Origin: Lysinibacillus sp. BPa_S21
Lineage (GTDB): Bacteria > Bacillota > Bacilli > Bacillales_A > Planococcaceae
Reading direction: 5' to 3'
DNA length: 64,000 bases
NCBI RefSeq assembly: GCF_023337795.1
Contig: NZ_JALIRS010000001.1
Span: 310,001-374,000 of the forward strand
Made by a program: the position numbers and the translations under genes. Positions 44,634 through 52,838 of the stretch are shown piece after piece. The notes beneath the pieces were generated by a model. The model searched no databases. It was given only the letters and a program-made list of their open reading frames with translations, and was not told the DNA's origin. Every line of letters begins with the position of its first letter. Within the stretch, counting starts at the first letter, position 1.

Positions 44634-44896
44634 CAAGGAATACCCCTCTACATTTTTTTAAATAGCTGATAGCAATTCTCTAATCGTTTTATAATAAAAC
44701 AATCATTAGTGTCATGTCTAGCTAAAAATAGGGAACTAAAATCGATCATCTCAAAAAAATTGCGAGTAGAGTACACAAATCATAGTGAGCGTCTCTAACC
44801 TTTTTTATACTCTTGTTGATTTCTTTATATTATTATACTTCTGTTAGTAGAATATTGAATAAATATTGTGTTTTCTAAACTATAACTGAATAGGGA

Positions 44897-45469
44897 AAAA
44901 AGAAGAAAAAGTTTTTTATTATGCTACTAGGAGCATTAGTATTCGCATTAGTAAATCCAACAAAATCAGAAGCGAAAGTGATGTATGATGGAGCCGAGGT
45001 TGTAAAAGAGCAAACAGGAAAAATGACCTTTAAAGGTATACAAGAGAAATCCAGATGGTACATTTGATTCGTTGATGGTAAAACGAAATAACTACGTATG
45101 ATATTGAGAAATATAATGTCAAAACATTTTACAGAAATTCCAATAAAAATTTGTGCATCTTTCTATAAAAAACCAACTTATATTGATATTAATCGTGATG
45201 GTAAATATAATTACAAATTATGTGATAAGTACCCTGGTACAGATCTTAAAATCTTTGAGAAAAGCAGACGTTCGTTATGAGCTAACAGAAAATGCAGAAG
45301 CGAAACACACTCGATTAAGAAAAGCTAAACCTGAAATAACGTTTGAAAAGGGAAGCATTTTTTCAATAGTATTGAAATTAACGGTTATCTATTAGTAAGA
45401 TTCGAGGGAGAGGTCAGATATCTTGGTAAGCTTTCAGTGAATGTATTAAAACCAGTTGGAGATAAGTGA
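44897..45469 (+). pseudogene. Decayed gene for a secreted protein
   Basis: A signal-peptide-like start (FFIMLLGALVFALVNPTKSEA near 44913-44975) runs into KVMYDGAEVVKEQTGKMTF, then changes frame to VYKRNPDGTFDSLMVKRNNYV (about 45040-45100), YDIEKYNVKTFYR, YKKPTYIDINRDGKYNYKLC, VRYELTENAEAK and finally EINGYLLVRFEGEVRYLGK to a TGA at 45467-45469. At least four frame changes and an internal stop separate pieces that would form one wall/SH3-like exported protein. The original start codon is also gone. Confidence 0.75.
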
Positions 45470-45549
45470 TAGATTAGGAATTTTATAAAGTTCTCTTAAT
45501 AAATAATTATTAAGGGGCATTTTTGGTTCGTTTTTTTCTGAGTTGGCAT

Positions 45550-45663
45550 AAGACAAATAATCCAGGAAGAGGCTTTAATGCTTACGGAGGGAATAATGCG
45601 ATTAAACTATATGGAAAAATGGGATTTAGTTCAAGAACTGTAAAGATGAAATTACAGTTATAA
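45550..45663 (+). pseudogene. 3' fragment of a GNAT acetyltransferase
   Basis: NAYGGNNAIKLYGKMGFSSRTVKMKLQL ends at a TAA (45661-45663). NAYGGNxxAIKLYxKMGF is the typical C-terminal GNAT segment. There is no start or upstream domain. Confidence 0.6.
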
Positions 45664-45687
45664 AAGTAGTTTTGGGGGTTTTTAATT

Positions 45688-46140
45688 TTGTTTAATAAAG
45701 CAATTTGGAAATATCTATTTATATTATACATATTATTGTTGCTTAATTTTGTAGTGATTAAGTTCCACGGAAATATAAACCAACTCGTCGATACAATACA
45801 AACTAATTATGAACGAGGACCAGGTATAAATTTAGTTCCTTTTAGGACAATTGAAACTTATATAAGTGATATGAGCTTTGGCGTAGCTTTTATAAATATC
45901 CTAGGAAATATCATTCCATTTATACCTTTGGGATTTTTAATACCTATGGCTTTTCCTTCTCAAAGAAAAATAATAAAAACCATGATTTTATGTTTATTTT
46001 TGATATGTAGTATAGAGATCCTCCAATTAAGTTTCTTTTTAGGGAGTTTCGATATAGATGACATTATACTAAACCAAATAAGTTGTATTATAGGCTACAT
46101 ACTATTTATAATTTGCAAAAATGTCTTTAAAGAAGTCTAA
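45688..46140 (+). CDS. VanZ-family membrane protein
   Basis: 150 aa with four hydrophobic segments. VanZ-like pattern: NLVPFRTIETYI near residue 50, NILGNIIPFIPLGFLIPMAF, and SIEILQLSFFLGSFDIDDIILNQISCIIGY. VanZ relatives affect teicoplanin or lipopeptide susceptibility in some hosts, but most are unstudied. TTG start with GGGGG upstream. Confidence 0.88.
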   Translation: MFNKAIWKYLFILYILLLLNFVVIKFHGNINQLVDTIQTNYERGPGINLVPFRTIETYISDMSFGVAFINILGNIIPFIPLGFLIPMAFPSQRKIIKTMILCLFLICSIEILQLSFFLGSFDIDDIILNQISCIIGYILFIICKNVFKEV

Positions 46141-46403
46141 TCACTTTACTTTTCAATGGTTGCTCCATTTTTATTTTGGGTAATTTGCACAATTTGATGG
46201 GCCGATCAGTGTCTAGTTTTTAAAAGCCCCAAATCAGCTCCGACTAAAAGAACTGGAATAAGTAAATATAAAGGTATATTCCAAATTAGGATAAGATTAG
46301 ATTTTTGCAGTGTAAACGTTCGTATATGGTGCTAATCAAAGTAATCTAAATTGAACTAAAGTAAAAATAAATTCAAAATCAAAACAAGAAGGGAGGTATT
46401 CTA

Positions 46404-46598
46404 TTGTTTAAAGATATTTCAAAACTTCAATTGGTACTATCTTTTTTTATGATTTTTATCGGTTTTTTGCAAGCGTTTAACAACTGGGGAGAAAAGAGAA
46501 CTTTATCTTTATTCTTTTTGACTTCTAGTACTTTAGCTTTAATTTTTGCGATTATTGGTCTGATTGTTTATAGGAAACGGCAAATAACTAAAGACTAA
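46404..46598 (+). CDS. Small two-span membrane protein, unknown
   Basis: 64 aa with membrane segments at about 8-25 and 35-55 and a basic end (YRKRQITKD). TTG 46404 with GGGAGG 8 nt upstream. The 46141-46403 and 46599-46766 gaps hold no gene I can support. Confidence 0.6.
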   Translation: MFKDISKLQLVLSFFMIFIGFLQAFNNWGEKRTLSLFFLTSSTLALIFAIIGLIVYRKRQITKD

Positions 46599-46766
46599 AA
46601 TGCTTGAAAGGGGTTCTTTAAAACGTACGGGTAATAACGAAAAAAGATTGAAGCTTATTAGCCCCAATCTAGTTTCTTCTTATTCTGCATTATTAATTAG
46701 CCCCATTTTAGAAAACATTGATATATCAATATTTTGAAGGTGCTATTTGATGGATTTTCATTCCTG

Positions 46767-48158
46767 TCACTTAACATTTGGATAAATCATCGTTGCAGGG
46801 TCTACATATTCATCGAATTGTTCCTCTGTTAGTAAGCCAGATGCTATGGCTGCTTCTTTTAATGTTGTGCCTTCTTTATGGGCTTTCTTCGCGATTTTTG
46901 CTGCATTTTCATAACCGATATAAGGGTTTAGTGCTGTTACAAGCATTAATGAGTTTTGTAAATTATGGTCAAGTACTTCTTTATTTGGCTCGATTCCGAC
47001 AGCACAATGATCATTAAATGATTTCATCGTGTCTGCTAGTAGGCGAGTGGATTGTAAGAAGTTATAAATAATGACGGGCTTGAAGACATTTAGCTCGAAA
47101 TTACCTTGGGAAGCGGCAAAGGCAATTGTTGCATCATTGCCAACGACTTGTGTCACAACCATCGTCATCGCTTCACTTTGGGTTGGATTTACTTTACCGG
47201 GCATAATGGATGAGCCTGGTTCGTTTTCTGGAATCGTAATTTCTCCGATACCTGAACGCGGACCACTGGCTAACCAGCGAACATCATTGGCAATTTTCAT
47301 CAAGTCAGCTGCAAGAGCCTTCAATGCGCCATGTGCCACAACAGCTTCATCATGACTCGTCAGTGCATGGAATTTATTTGCGGCTGAAGTAAAATGTTTA
47401 CCTGTCAATTCACTAATTTCCGCTGCTACACGCTCACCAAATTCCGGATGTGCGTTAATACCTGTACCAACTGCTGTTCCGCCAATCGCTAGTTCTTTCA
47501 TATATTCAATATTTTGGACAATCATTTGCTCAGATTTAGCAAGCATTGCTGCCCAGCCACTAATTTCTTGACCTAATGTAAGTGGTGTCGCGTCTTGTAA
47601 ATGGGTACGGCCAATTTTAATAATTTCTTTAAATTGCTCAGCTTTGTCATCAAGTGTTGCTTTTAGCAAGCGTAGTCGTGGTAGTAAATAATCTTCAACT
47701 TTTAACACTGCTGCAATATGCAAAGCCGTCGGGAAAGTATCGTTTGAACTTTGAGATTTGTTGACATCATCGTTTGGATGGATGCGTTCAGCCTCGCCAG
47801 CATTTTGTAAAAGTTGGTTTGCTCGGTGCGCAATTACCTCATTGACGTTCATATTTGACTGTGTACCACTACCAGTCTGCCAAACGACAAGAGGAAATTG
47901 GTCGTCCCATTGACCCTTTAAAATTTCGTCTGCTGCTTGCACAATCGCATTTGCTTTTATAGCTGAAAGCTTTCCTAATTTAATGTTTGCTATTGCAGCA
48001 CTTTTCTTTAAAATGGCCATTGCTTGAACTAGCTCAATAGGCATTTGTTCTGTACCGATTTGGAAATTCTCTTTACTGCGCTGTGTTTGAGCACCCCAAA
48101 TCTTATCTGCAGGTACTTGAATTTCACCCATAGTGTCTTTTTCAATACGATAATCCAT
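46767..48158 (-). CDS. fumC: Fumarate hydratase class II
   Basis: 463-aa iron-independent fumarase interconverting fumarate and malate in the TCA cycle. The signature [15 protein letters not shown] carries the catalytic serine; [13 protein letters not shown] and [14 protein letters not shown] are also typical. Length matches B. subtilis (about 462). AAAGGAG precedes ATG 48158. Upstream are a dispersed-repeat copy and a candidate Fur-controlled RNA; see findings. Confidence 0.96.
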   Translation of the reverse strand: MDYRIEKDTMGEIQVPADKIWGAQTQRSKENFQIGTEQMPIELVQAMAILKKSAAIANIKLGKLSAIKANAIVQAADEILKGQWDDQFPLVVWQTGSGTQSNMNVNEVIAHRANQLLQNAGEAERIHPNDDVNKSQSSNDTFPTALHIAAVLKVEDYLLPRLRLLKATLDDKAEQFKEIIKIGRTHLQDATPLTLGQEISGWAAMLAKSEQMIVQNIEYMKELAIGGTAVGTGINAHPEFGERVAAEISELTGKHFTSAANKFHALTSHDEAVVAHGALKALAADLMKIANDVRWLASGPRSGIGEITIPENEPGSSIMPGKVNPTQSEAMTMVVTQVVGNDATIAFAASQGNFELNVFKPVIIYNFLQSTRLLADTMKSFNDHCAVGIEPNKEVLDHNLQNSLMLVTALNPYIGYENAAKIAKKAHKEGTTLKEAAIASGLLTEEQFDEYVDPATMIYPNVK

Positions 48159-48189
48159 GTTAAACAGCTCCTTTATTTATGTAAATCTC

Positions 48190-48256
48190 TCCGATTACAT
48201 CCGACGGAGAATTTAACTTCTTTCAACGGGTACCAAACATCTGCTAAAAAGAAGTT
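48190..48256 (-). repeat. Dispersed structured repeat, 5' part
   Basis: On the minus strand it reads ttaacttctttttagcag ... gaaagaagttaaa ... ctccgtcggatgt, matching the first part of the copy at 56423-56470 (ttaacttcttttagtagctg, gaaagaaattaaa, ctccggcggatgt). It forms a ttaacttcttt/aaagaagttaa stem between the candidate RNA terminator and fumC. Confidence 0.6.
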
Positions 48257-48364
48257 AAAAAACGGATATTCTTAGTCTGATGTAAGAATATCCGTTTGAT
48301 ACATGCTTATTTCAAAAAATAGGGGGGATTCTGAATTAAGCATTTCAGAGTAAAGAAATAATCT
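48256..48364 (-). ncRNA. Candidate Fur-regulated small RNA (FsrA-like)
   Basis: About 109 nt from a predicted start at 48364 to a strong terminator. Seen directly: a C6 run (minus strand, 48327-48322) flanked by atgctta/taagcat 7-bp arms (48343-48337 and 48309-48303) that would place it in a loop; a terminator with perfect 15-bp arms aaacggatattctta / taagaatatccgttt (48297-48283 and 48274-48260) and a T6 run; a Fur box over the promoter. C-rich loops that pair with Shine-Dalgarno sites are known from B. subtilis FsrA. A 23-codon frame starts at 48343 but has no ribosome site. Alternative: a terminated leader of fumC. Confidence 0.6.
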
Positions 48365-48400
48365 ATTGATAATGATAATTGTTATCAATTAGAAAGTCAA
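48365..48400 (-). promoter_or_regulatory. Fur box overlapping a leftward promoter
   Basis: gataatgataattgttatc (48368-48386) matches the 19-bp Fur consensus at 17 positions. Reading left, TTGACT (48400-48395), 17 bp, TATCAT (48377-48372) form a promoter (5/6 and 5/6). The Fur box covers the -10 and spacer, so iron-loaded Fur would block it. Confidence 0.78.
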
Positions 48401-48470
48401 ATGCTTTGCTTTAAAAAATCTCATTTTGAATTAATTTGCAATGAATTTTCCTTAGAGTTCTTCTAAGTGT

Positions 48471-48494
48471 AAAAAACGCTACCAAACGATAGCG
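48471..48494 (-). terminator. Terminator of the 48519-48734 gene
   Basis: On the minus strand acgctatcg / ggtagcgt closes a hairpin followed by T6, about 25 nt after the stop. Confidence 0.8.
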
Positions 48495-48518
48495 TCGATT
48501 GATCATTTTAGGGAAGAG

Positions 48519-48734
48519 CTATCGCTTTTTCTTCCCAATTTCTTTTAATAGTTGTTTTTTAGGTATTTTTTCAAAGATGATACTTACCTGATAGTTGTTA
48601 TCGTCTATTTGCACAATTTGAACAACTTTTGCTTTACGTCCTTTAATTTTAATGTTCTCTTCGACAGTTGGTAAATTTACGAGCAGCTGACTTAAAACGG
48701 ATGTCTTGTTTTCATAAAAATGAGTTACAAACAT
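48519..48734 (-). CDS. Small hypothetical protein
   Basis: 71 aa, mixed alpha/beta, very basic C-terminus (KKQLLKEIGKKKR). AAGGAGA site 7-8 nt before ATG 48734. A KVVQIVQIDDNNYQVSIIFE beta stretch fits a small cytosolic protein. No family recognised. Confidence 0.65.
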   Translation of the reverse strand: MFVTHFYENKTSVLSQLLVNLPTVEENIKIKGRKAKVVQIVQIDDNNYQVSIIFEKIPKKQLLKEIGKKKR

Positions 48735-48904
48735 ATTTTTTCTCCTTATTACTTTTTTTATTTGAACCTAGAAAAAAGCCCTTCCTTTATTGCCCGTATG
48801 TAATGTAAAAAAAGTAATTAGCAGGGGAAGGTTTTTACTCAATGTATGATAAGAACCAATCATATAGAACATTCGTTATATTGCCGGGATTTCTACTTTG
48901 GACC

Positions 48905-48933
48905 TTGACGAAAAAGTAAAAAACCATTATGAT
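48905..48933 (+). promoter_or_regulatory. Promoter of the T-box leader
   Basis: ttgacg (48905-48910), 17 bp, tatgat (48928-48933): 5/6 and 5/6 matches. It lies just upstream of the T-box stem I. Confidence 0.75.
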
Positions 48934-48940
48934 ATATCGA

Positions 48941-49172
48941 AATAAATTAACAATGATTGGAAGTAGTAATGAATGTAGTTTGCTTTAGAGAGATGATGGC
49001 TGGTGGAAATCATTGCAAACCATTTATGAACTCGTCCAGGAGTTTTTATGCTGAATGCAGTAAGCGTAAACGGCTGCTACCGTTATAGTAAAGTGAGCTT
49101 TTTAGCTAATCAGAGTGGTACCGCGGATAACTTCGTCTCTATATTTATTAGAGAGGAAGTTTTTTTATTTAG
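48941..49172 (+). promoter_or_regulatory. T-box riboswitch, probable leucine specifier (CTC)
   Basis: Stem I features: ggaagtagtaa (AGTA motif), agagagatgatggctggtgg (the distal bulge/loop region), and the specifier strand tgaactcgtcc, in which GAA-CTC puts a Leu CTC codon at 49031-49033. The T-box agagtggtaccgcgg is at 49112-49126; the competing terminator (acttcgtctct / agagaggaagt, T7) is at 49130-49168. Uncharged tRNA-Leu would favour readthrough into the transporter gene. Specifier assignment rests on alignment by eye. Confidence 0.92.
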
Positions 49173-49264
49173 GAAATTGAAAGACGACGAATCGCAACTA
49201 GCAAATATCTTTGCTTCTTCGACAAAATACTTGGTTTTTATGTAAAAACATAAGGGGGAAATGT

Positions 49265-50176
49265 ATGGAGATCACAAAAAAACGTGCAACAACAGTTGGA
49301 TTAGTAGCGCTTGTATTATCAGCACTTTTAACAGCAATGAGTCAGGTTTTCTATGCAAAGCAGGTGCAAGAGGTACCAACATTTTTATTTACAGGTATTA
49401 GTTTTTTCATGACAGCTATTTATTTCTCATTCTTCGCACGCAAACATAAACAAGCTAATATGTGGCGAGGAAATATTCATTATGTTGTGAAGTTGAATGT
49501 CGCGTCCGTGTTAGCATTTATGGGCTTTTATTTCGCTTTAAAATATGTAGAGTCAGCGATTGTGAGTGCGTTAGAGATGGGCATTGGACCGCTTTTTGTC
49601 TTGGTATTGGCCGTTTTTGCTAAGGAATCAATTCCGAAATCACAATGGGTAATTGCCACAGGAACGTTTATCGCTTGTACTATATTAATATTTGCGGTTG
49701 TAAGTGGGAAATCAGCTATTCAAATGGAGATAAACTTGCAAGTGGTTTTAGCATTAATCGCGAGTGTTGGCTGTGGAATTGGAGCTGTACTTTGTACGAT
49801 TTATTCTAAGAGGTTAAGTGAGGCTGGTTGGACTACTTCCATGATTTTAGCGAATCGTTATTATGGCATAATTTTATTATCTTTTTTCGCGACTTTCGAC
49901 ATATTTTTTAAATATTTCCAGGGAAATATTTCGTGGATAATCGCTGTGACAGCAATGGGTGTCATGCTTCCAATGTATTTATTGCAGATAGGCATTCAGT
50001 ATTGTTCGCCGCTAATAGTTATGATGAGTTTATGCTTTGTTCCAATATTCGCATTTTTCTTTCAACTATTTGATGCGAGGCTATCATGGTCGCCCGTTTC
50101 CCTGATAGGAATCAGTCTATTGTTTATTTTGGGCGTGTGTAGCTTGTATTTAGAAAAACGGACGGTTTCAGAGTAA
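49265..50176 (+). CDS. EamA/DMT-family transporter
   Basis: 303-aa transporter with ten membrane segments in two EamA halves (FMGFYFALKYVESAIVSALEMGIGPL is the first-half motif; LPMYLLQIGIQYCSPLIVMMSLCFVPIF the second). ATG 49265 has AAGGGGG upstream; the frame is open back to 49211 but without a ribosome site. Most DMT proteins export metabolites, yet a T-box induces its gene under amino-acid starvation, which argues for import or for a starvation-linked exchange of leucine or a related compound. Confidence 0.88.
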   Translation: MEITKKRATTVGLVALVLSALLTAMSQVFYAKQVQEVPTFLFTGISFFMTAIYFSFFARKHKQANMWRGNIHYVVKLNVASVLAFMGFYFALKYVESAIVSALEMGIGPLFVLVLAVFAKESIPKSQWVIATGTFIACTILIFAVVSGKSAIQMEINLQVVLALIASVGCGIGAVLCTIYSKRLSEAGWTTSMILANRYYGIILLSFFATFDIFFKYFQGNISWIIAVTAMGVMLPMYLLQIGIQYCSPLIVMMSLCFVPIFAFFFQLFDARLSWSPVSLIGISLLFILGVCSLYLEKRTVSE

Positions 50177-50214
50177 CGTAAGCGCGTTATAATAATAGTA
50201 AGGGAGGGAACATA

Positions 50215-50946
50215 ATGTATTTGAAATCATGTAAGGTATTACAGAGAGAGATCGTAGATAAAGACCAATATCCCTTTAATATACCTAGTTTGCAGGATTT
50301 ACAGGAGCTAGAGTTTCCTACAAATGTAACCTTCTTTGTTGGGGAAAATGGCTCTGGTAAATCAACACTGCTAGAGGCTATAGCTGATCGCTGTGATTTT
50401 AATACTGCGGGTGGTGGTCGTCAAAATTTATATGAAGTACATAAAGCGGAATCTGCACTTGGGGAATTTATTCGTTTATCCTGGTGGCCAAAAGTTTCAA
50501 ATGGCTTTTTCTTACGTTCGGAAACGTTTTATCAATTTGCGAGTCATATTGATTTGTTAGATGGTCATCCAAATAAGTATGCCGCTTTCGGTGGCAAGTC
50601 GCTACATCATCAATCACATGGCGAGTCTTTTTTATCGCTATTTATGCATCGTTTTAAAGGCAAGGCCATTTATTTATTGGATGAGCCAGAAGCCGCATTG
50701 TCACCAACGAGACAGCTGAGCCTACTCAAAATTATGAAAGATTTAGAGCATGAGGCACAATTTATTATCGCTACACATTCACCTATATTGCTTGGCTATC
50801 CAAATGCGACCATCTATAGTTTTGATAATGAGGAGATTGAATCTATTCGTTATGAGGATACTATACATTACATTGTTACGAAGCGCTTTTTAAATGCACC
50901 GGAAACCATTTTTTCAGAGTTATTTGATGAGGAGAGAGAATCATGA
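50215..50946 (+). CDS. AAA/ABC-like ATPase (SMC-type, stand-alone)
   Basis: 243-aa soluble ATPase. Walker A GENGSGKS (43-50), Q-loop region, a signature-like SHGESFLSLF, Walker B AIYLLDEPEAALS and the H-loop IIATHSPILL. No membrane segments and no long coil, as in the small AAA_21/AAA_23 ATPases. Role unknown. It overlaps the next gene by 4 nt, so it is coupled to an acetyltransferase. Ribosome site AGGGAGGG. Confidence 0.87.
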   Translation: MYLKSCKVLQREIVDKDQYPFNIPSLQDLQELEFPTNVTFFVGENGSGKSTLLEAIADRCDFNTAGGGRQNLYEVHKAESALGEFIRLSWWPKVSNGFFLRSETFYQFASHIDLLDGHPNKYAAFGGKSLHHQSHGESFLSLFMHRFKGKAIYLLDEPEAALSPTRQLSLLKIMKDLEHEAQFIIATHSPILLGYPNATIYSFDNEEIESIRYEDTIHYIVTKRFLNAPETIFSELFDEERES

Positions 50947-52166
50947 ATCAACGTAAAGGCTTAGTCATGCGAGAAATTCGATTAGATGAAATGGCACAAT
51001 CAATCGATTTGCTTAATTATGTTTTTCAAATGTCCATGTCTATTCATAAGGACCGCCGCTTTGTGAATGCTAAAAGTAAGCAATTTAACGAAGGTCATGC
51101 CATTGGTTGGTTCGATGGCTCACATCTTGTATCTCAAATTTTAAGCCTACCTTTTGAGGTAAATGTTCATGGTAGGATTTATGAAATGGGAGGCATTACT
51201 GCGGTCGGAACGTACCCTGAATATTCAGGGCATGGTTTGATGGAGAGCCTTATCATTGATAGCTTGGAGCGGATGCGAAATGAAGGACAATTTATATCCT
51301 ATTTATTTCCATATTCTATCCCGTATTACCGAAAAAGGGGCTGGGAAATTATGAGTGATATTGTGGAATTTCAAATCAAAGATACGCAGCTTCCTCGCTA
51401 TGGTGGTCTAAATGGAAAAATCCGTCGTGTCGATCCGAAACATGAAGACGTTGTGACGATTTATGCGCATTATTCAAAGAAGACGCACGGTGTCATGGTT
51501 CGTAATAGTATCGCTTGGAATGAAAAGTTTCAGGAAGATTTTTGGGAGGAAAAATTTATTGATAGTGATGTAAACCTCCAGGCAGCGGTTTATTATGATG
51601 AGGATGATATACCACAGGGTTATATGTTTTACCGTATTATGGAGGAAAATTATTACATCGATGAAATGGTCTATTTGCAGGAAGAAGCACGTAAAGGTTT
51701 ATGGAATTTTGTCTCAGCGCATAACTCAATGATTTACAATGTTTACGGTAAAACAACTGGCAATGAAGCCGTTGCCTTTCTGTTGGAGGATAGTGAAATT
51801 ATTCAGAAGGTATCTCCTTATTTTATGGCACGAATTGTAGACGTAAAAGAATTTCTACTACGCTATCCATTTTCGGGAAATGATTTTCAGCTTCGCCTCG
51901 CTGTTAGTGATCGCATTGTGGCATGGAATAATGGCACATTTGTTATCACGAAGCACAATGGAAATGTTACCGTTGAAAAGGTGAGTGAGACACAATCCGA
52001 AAATGCTATTCAGCTAACGGTCCAAACACTTGCCACGATGCTACTAGGCTATAAACGACCGAGCTATTTAGAGAAAATCGAGCGTTTACATGGCAATGCC
52101 ATAGAAATTGCATTACTAGAGACGGTGCTACCAATAGGCATTCCAACGTTTATTGATTATTTTTAA
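50943..52166 (+). CDS. Eis-type GNAT acetyltransferase with C-terminal sterol-carrier-like domain
   Basis: 407-aa protein of the Eis/enhanced intracellular survival architecture: two GNAT folds (ITAVGTYPEYSGHGLMESLIIDSLERM is the acetyl-CoA loop; YRKRGWEIMSDIVEF follows) and a C-terminal SCP2-like part (about 290-407). Eis acetylates amines, including aminoglycosides, in mycobacteria; the substrate here is unknown. Coupled to the ATPase gene. The next gene's ribosome site lies beyond a 21-bp array. Confidence 0.87.
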   Translation: MNQRKGLVMREIRLDEMAQSIDLLNYVFQMSMSIHKDRRFVNAKSKQFNEGHAIGWFDGSHLVSQILSLPFEVNVHGRIYEMGGITAVGTYPEYSGHGLMESLIIDSLERMRNEGQFISYLFPYSIPYYRKRGWEIMSDIVEFQIKDTQLPRYGGLNGKIRRVDPKHEDVVTIYAHYSKKTHGVMVRNSIAWNEKFQEDFWEEKFIDSDVNLQAAVYYDEDDIPQGYMFYRIMEENYYIDEMVYLQEEARKGLWNFVSAHNSMIYNVYGKTTGNEAVAFLLEDSEIIQKVSPYFMARIVDVKEFLLRYPFSGNDFQLRLAVSDRIVAWNNGTFVITKHNGNVTVEKVSETQSENAIQLTVQTLATMLLGYKRPSYLEKIERLHGNAIEIALLETVLPIGIPTFIDYF

Positions 52167-52209
52167 AAATAATGGGGATTTGTGCGGAGGATGTACAGAT
52201 CCCTTTCTT

Positions 52210-52345
52210 ATTGCTTCAAGAAAAAATTGATCAGCTCAGCGCAAGAACTGCTCGGGTTCAACGGAAAACTGATCAGGTCAGCGCAAGAACTGCTCGGGTA
52301 ACCACAAGAACTGCTCCAGTCACTAAATATGCGAGGGTGGAAAGT
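52210..52345. repeat. 21-bp tandem array, about 6 units
   Basis: Units of exactly 21 bp: cagctcagcgcaagaactgc(t), cgggttcaacggaaaactga(t), caggtcagcgcaagaactgc(t), cgggtaaccacaagaactgc(t). The plus-strand frame is open as heptads (QLSARTA, RVQRKTD), but it has no ribosome site. Between two co-directional genes. Confidence 0.85.
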
Positions 52346-52412
52346 TTCTCCTTATTTAGGAAACATCTATTCCGCTGAAATCGTCTCTATCTTAACAGAT
52401 TGGGGGCTACAG

Positions 52413-52811
52413 ATGAACGATGCCGAGAAGTTAGAAAAGGAGAAAGTATACAAAAAAACTCTTCTAGTGCTATTTATTTGGATATTGTTTTTTGCTGGTA
52501 TTATTGGGTACGGTATTTATTGGCTGTTTTTTGATTGTGCTAGATTTAAACAAGAGCTGATTGCTGAATCTACATCTCCACAAGGAACTTATACAGTGAA
52601 GGCTTATGTTTCAGATGCTGGTGCGACGACTTCTTATACGGTGTTTGGAGAGTTAGTTTTCAACCATGAGAAAAGAAAGCCTAAAAAAATATATTGGCAA
52701 TATCGAGAAAGTGAAGCTAACATTTACTGGAGCGACGATGATACAGTAAGTATTAACGGTGTGACATTGAATGTGCCTGATGAAACATATGATGATCGAG
52801 ATAATGAGTAG
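52413..52811 (+). CDS. DUF5412-type membrane-anchored protein
   Basis: 132 aa: a basic N-terminus, one membrane helix (about 18-42) and an external beta domain YTVKAYVSDAGATTSYTVFGE ... IYWQYRESEANIYWSDDDTVSINGVTLNVPDETYD, the pattern I associate with DUF5412. ATG 52413 has TTGGGGG upstream. Function unknown. Only 2 bases before the shared terminator. Confidence 0.72.
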   Translation: MNDAEKLEKEKVYKKTLLVLFIWILFFAGIIGYGIYWLFFDCARFKQELIAESTSPQGTYTVKAYVSDAGATTSYTVFGELVFNHEKRKPKKIYWQYRESEANIYWSDDDTVSINGVTLNVPDETYDDRDNE

Positions 52812-52838
52812 CCATAACCATAGCAGTTATGGCTTATT
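52810..52838. terminator. Bidirectional terminator
   Basis: agccataac / gttatggct (52810-52818, 52826-52834) between convergent genes. Confidence 0.75.

Noticed and set aside
48841-48921. 26-codon plus-strand frame behind an AGGGGAAGG-like site
   Set aside because: It ends inside the -35/-10 spacer of the T-box promoter; too short to support without conservation data.
52172-52378. 68-codon frame with heptads
   Set aside because: It is the open frame of a 21-bp array; no ribosome site. Reported as a repeat and discussed in findings.
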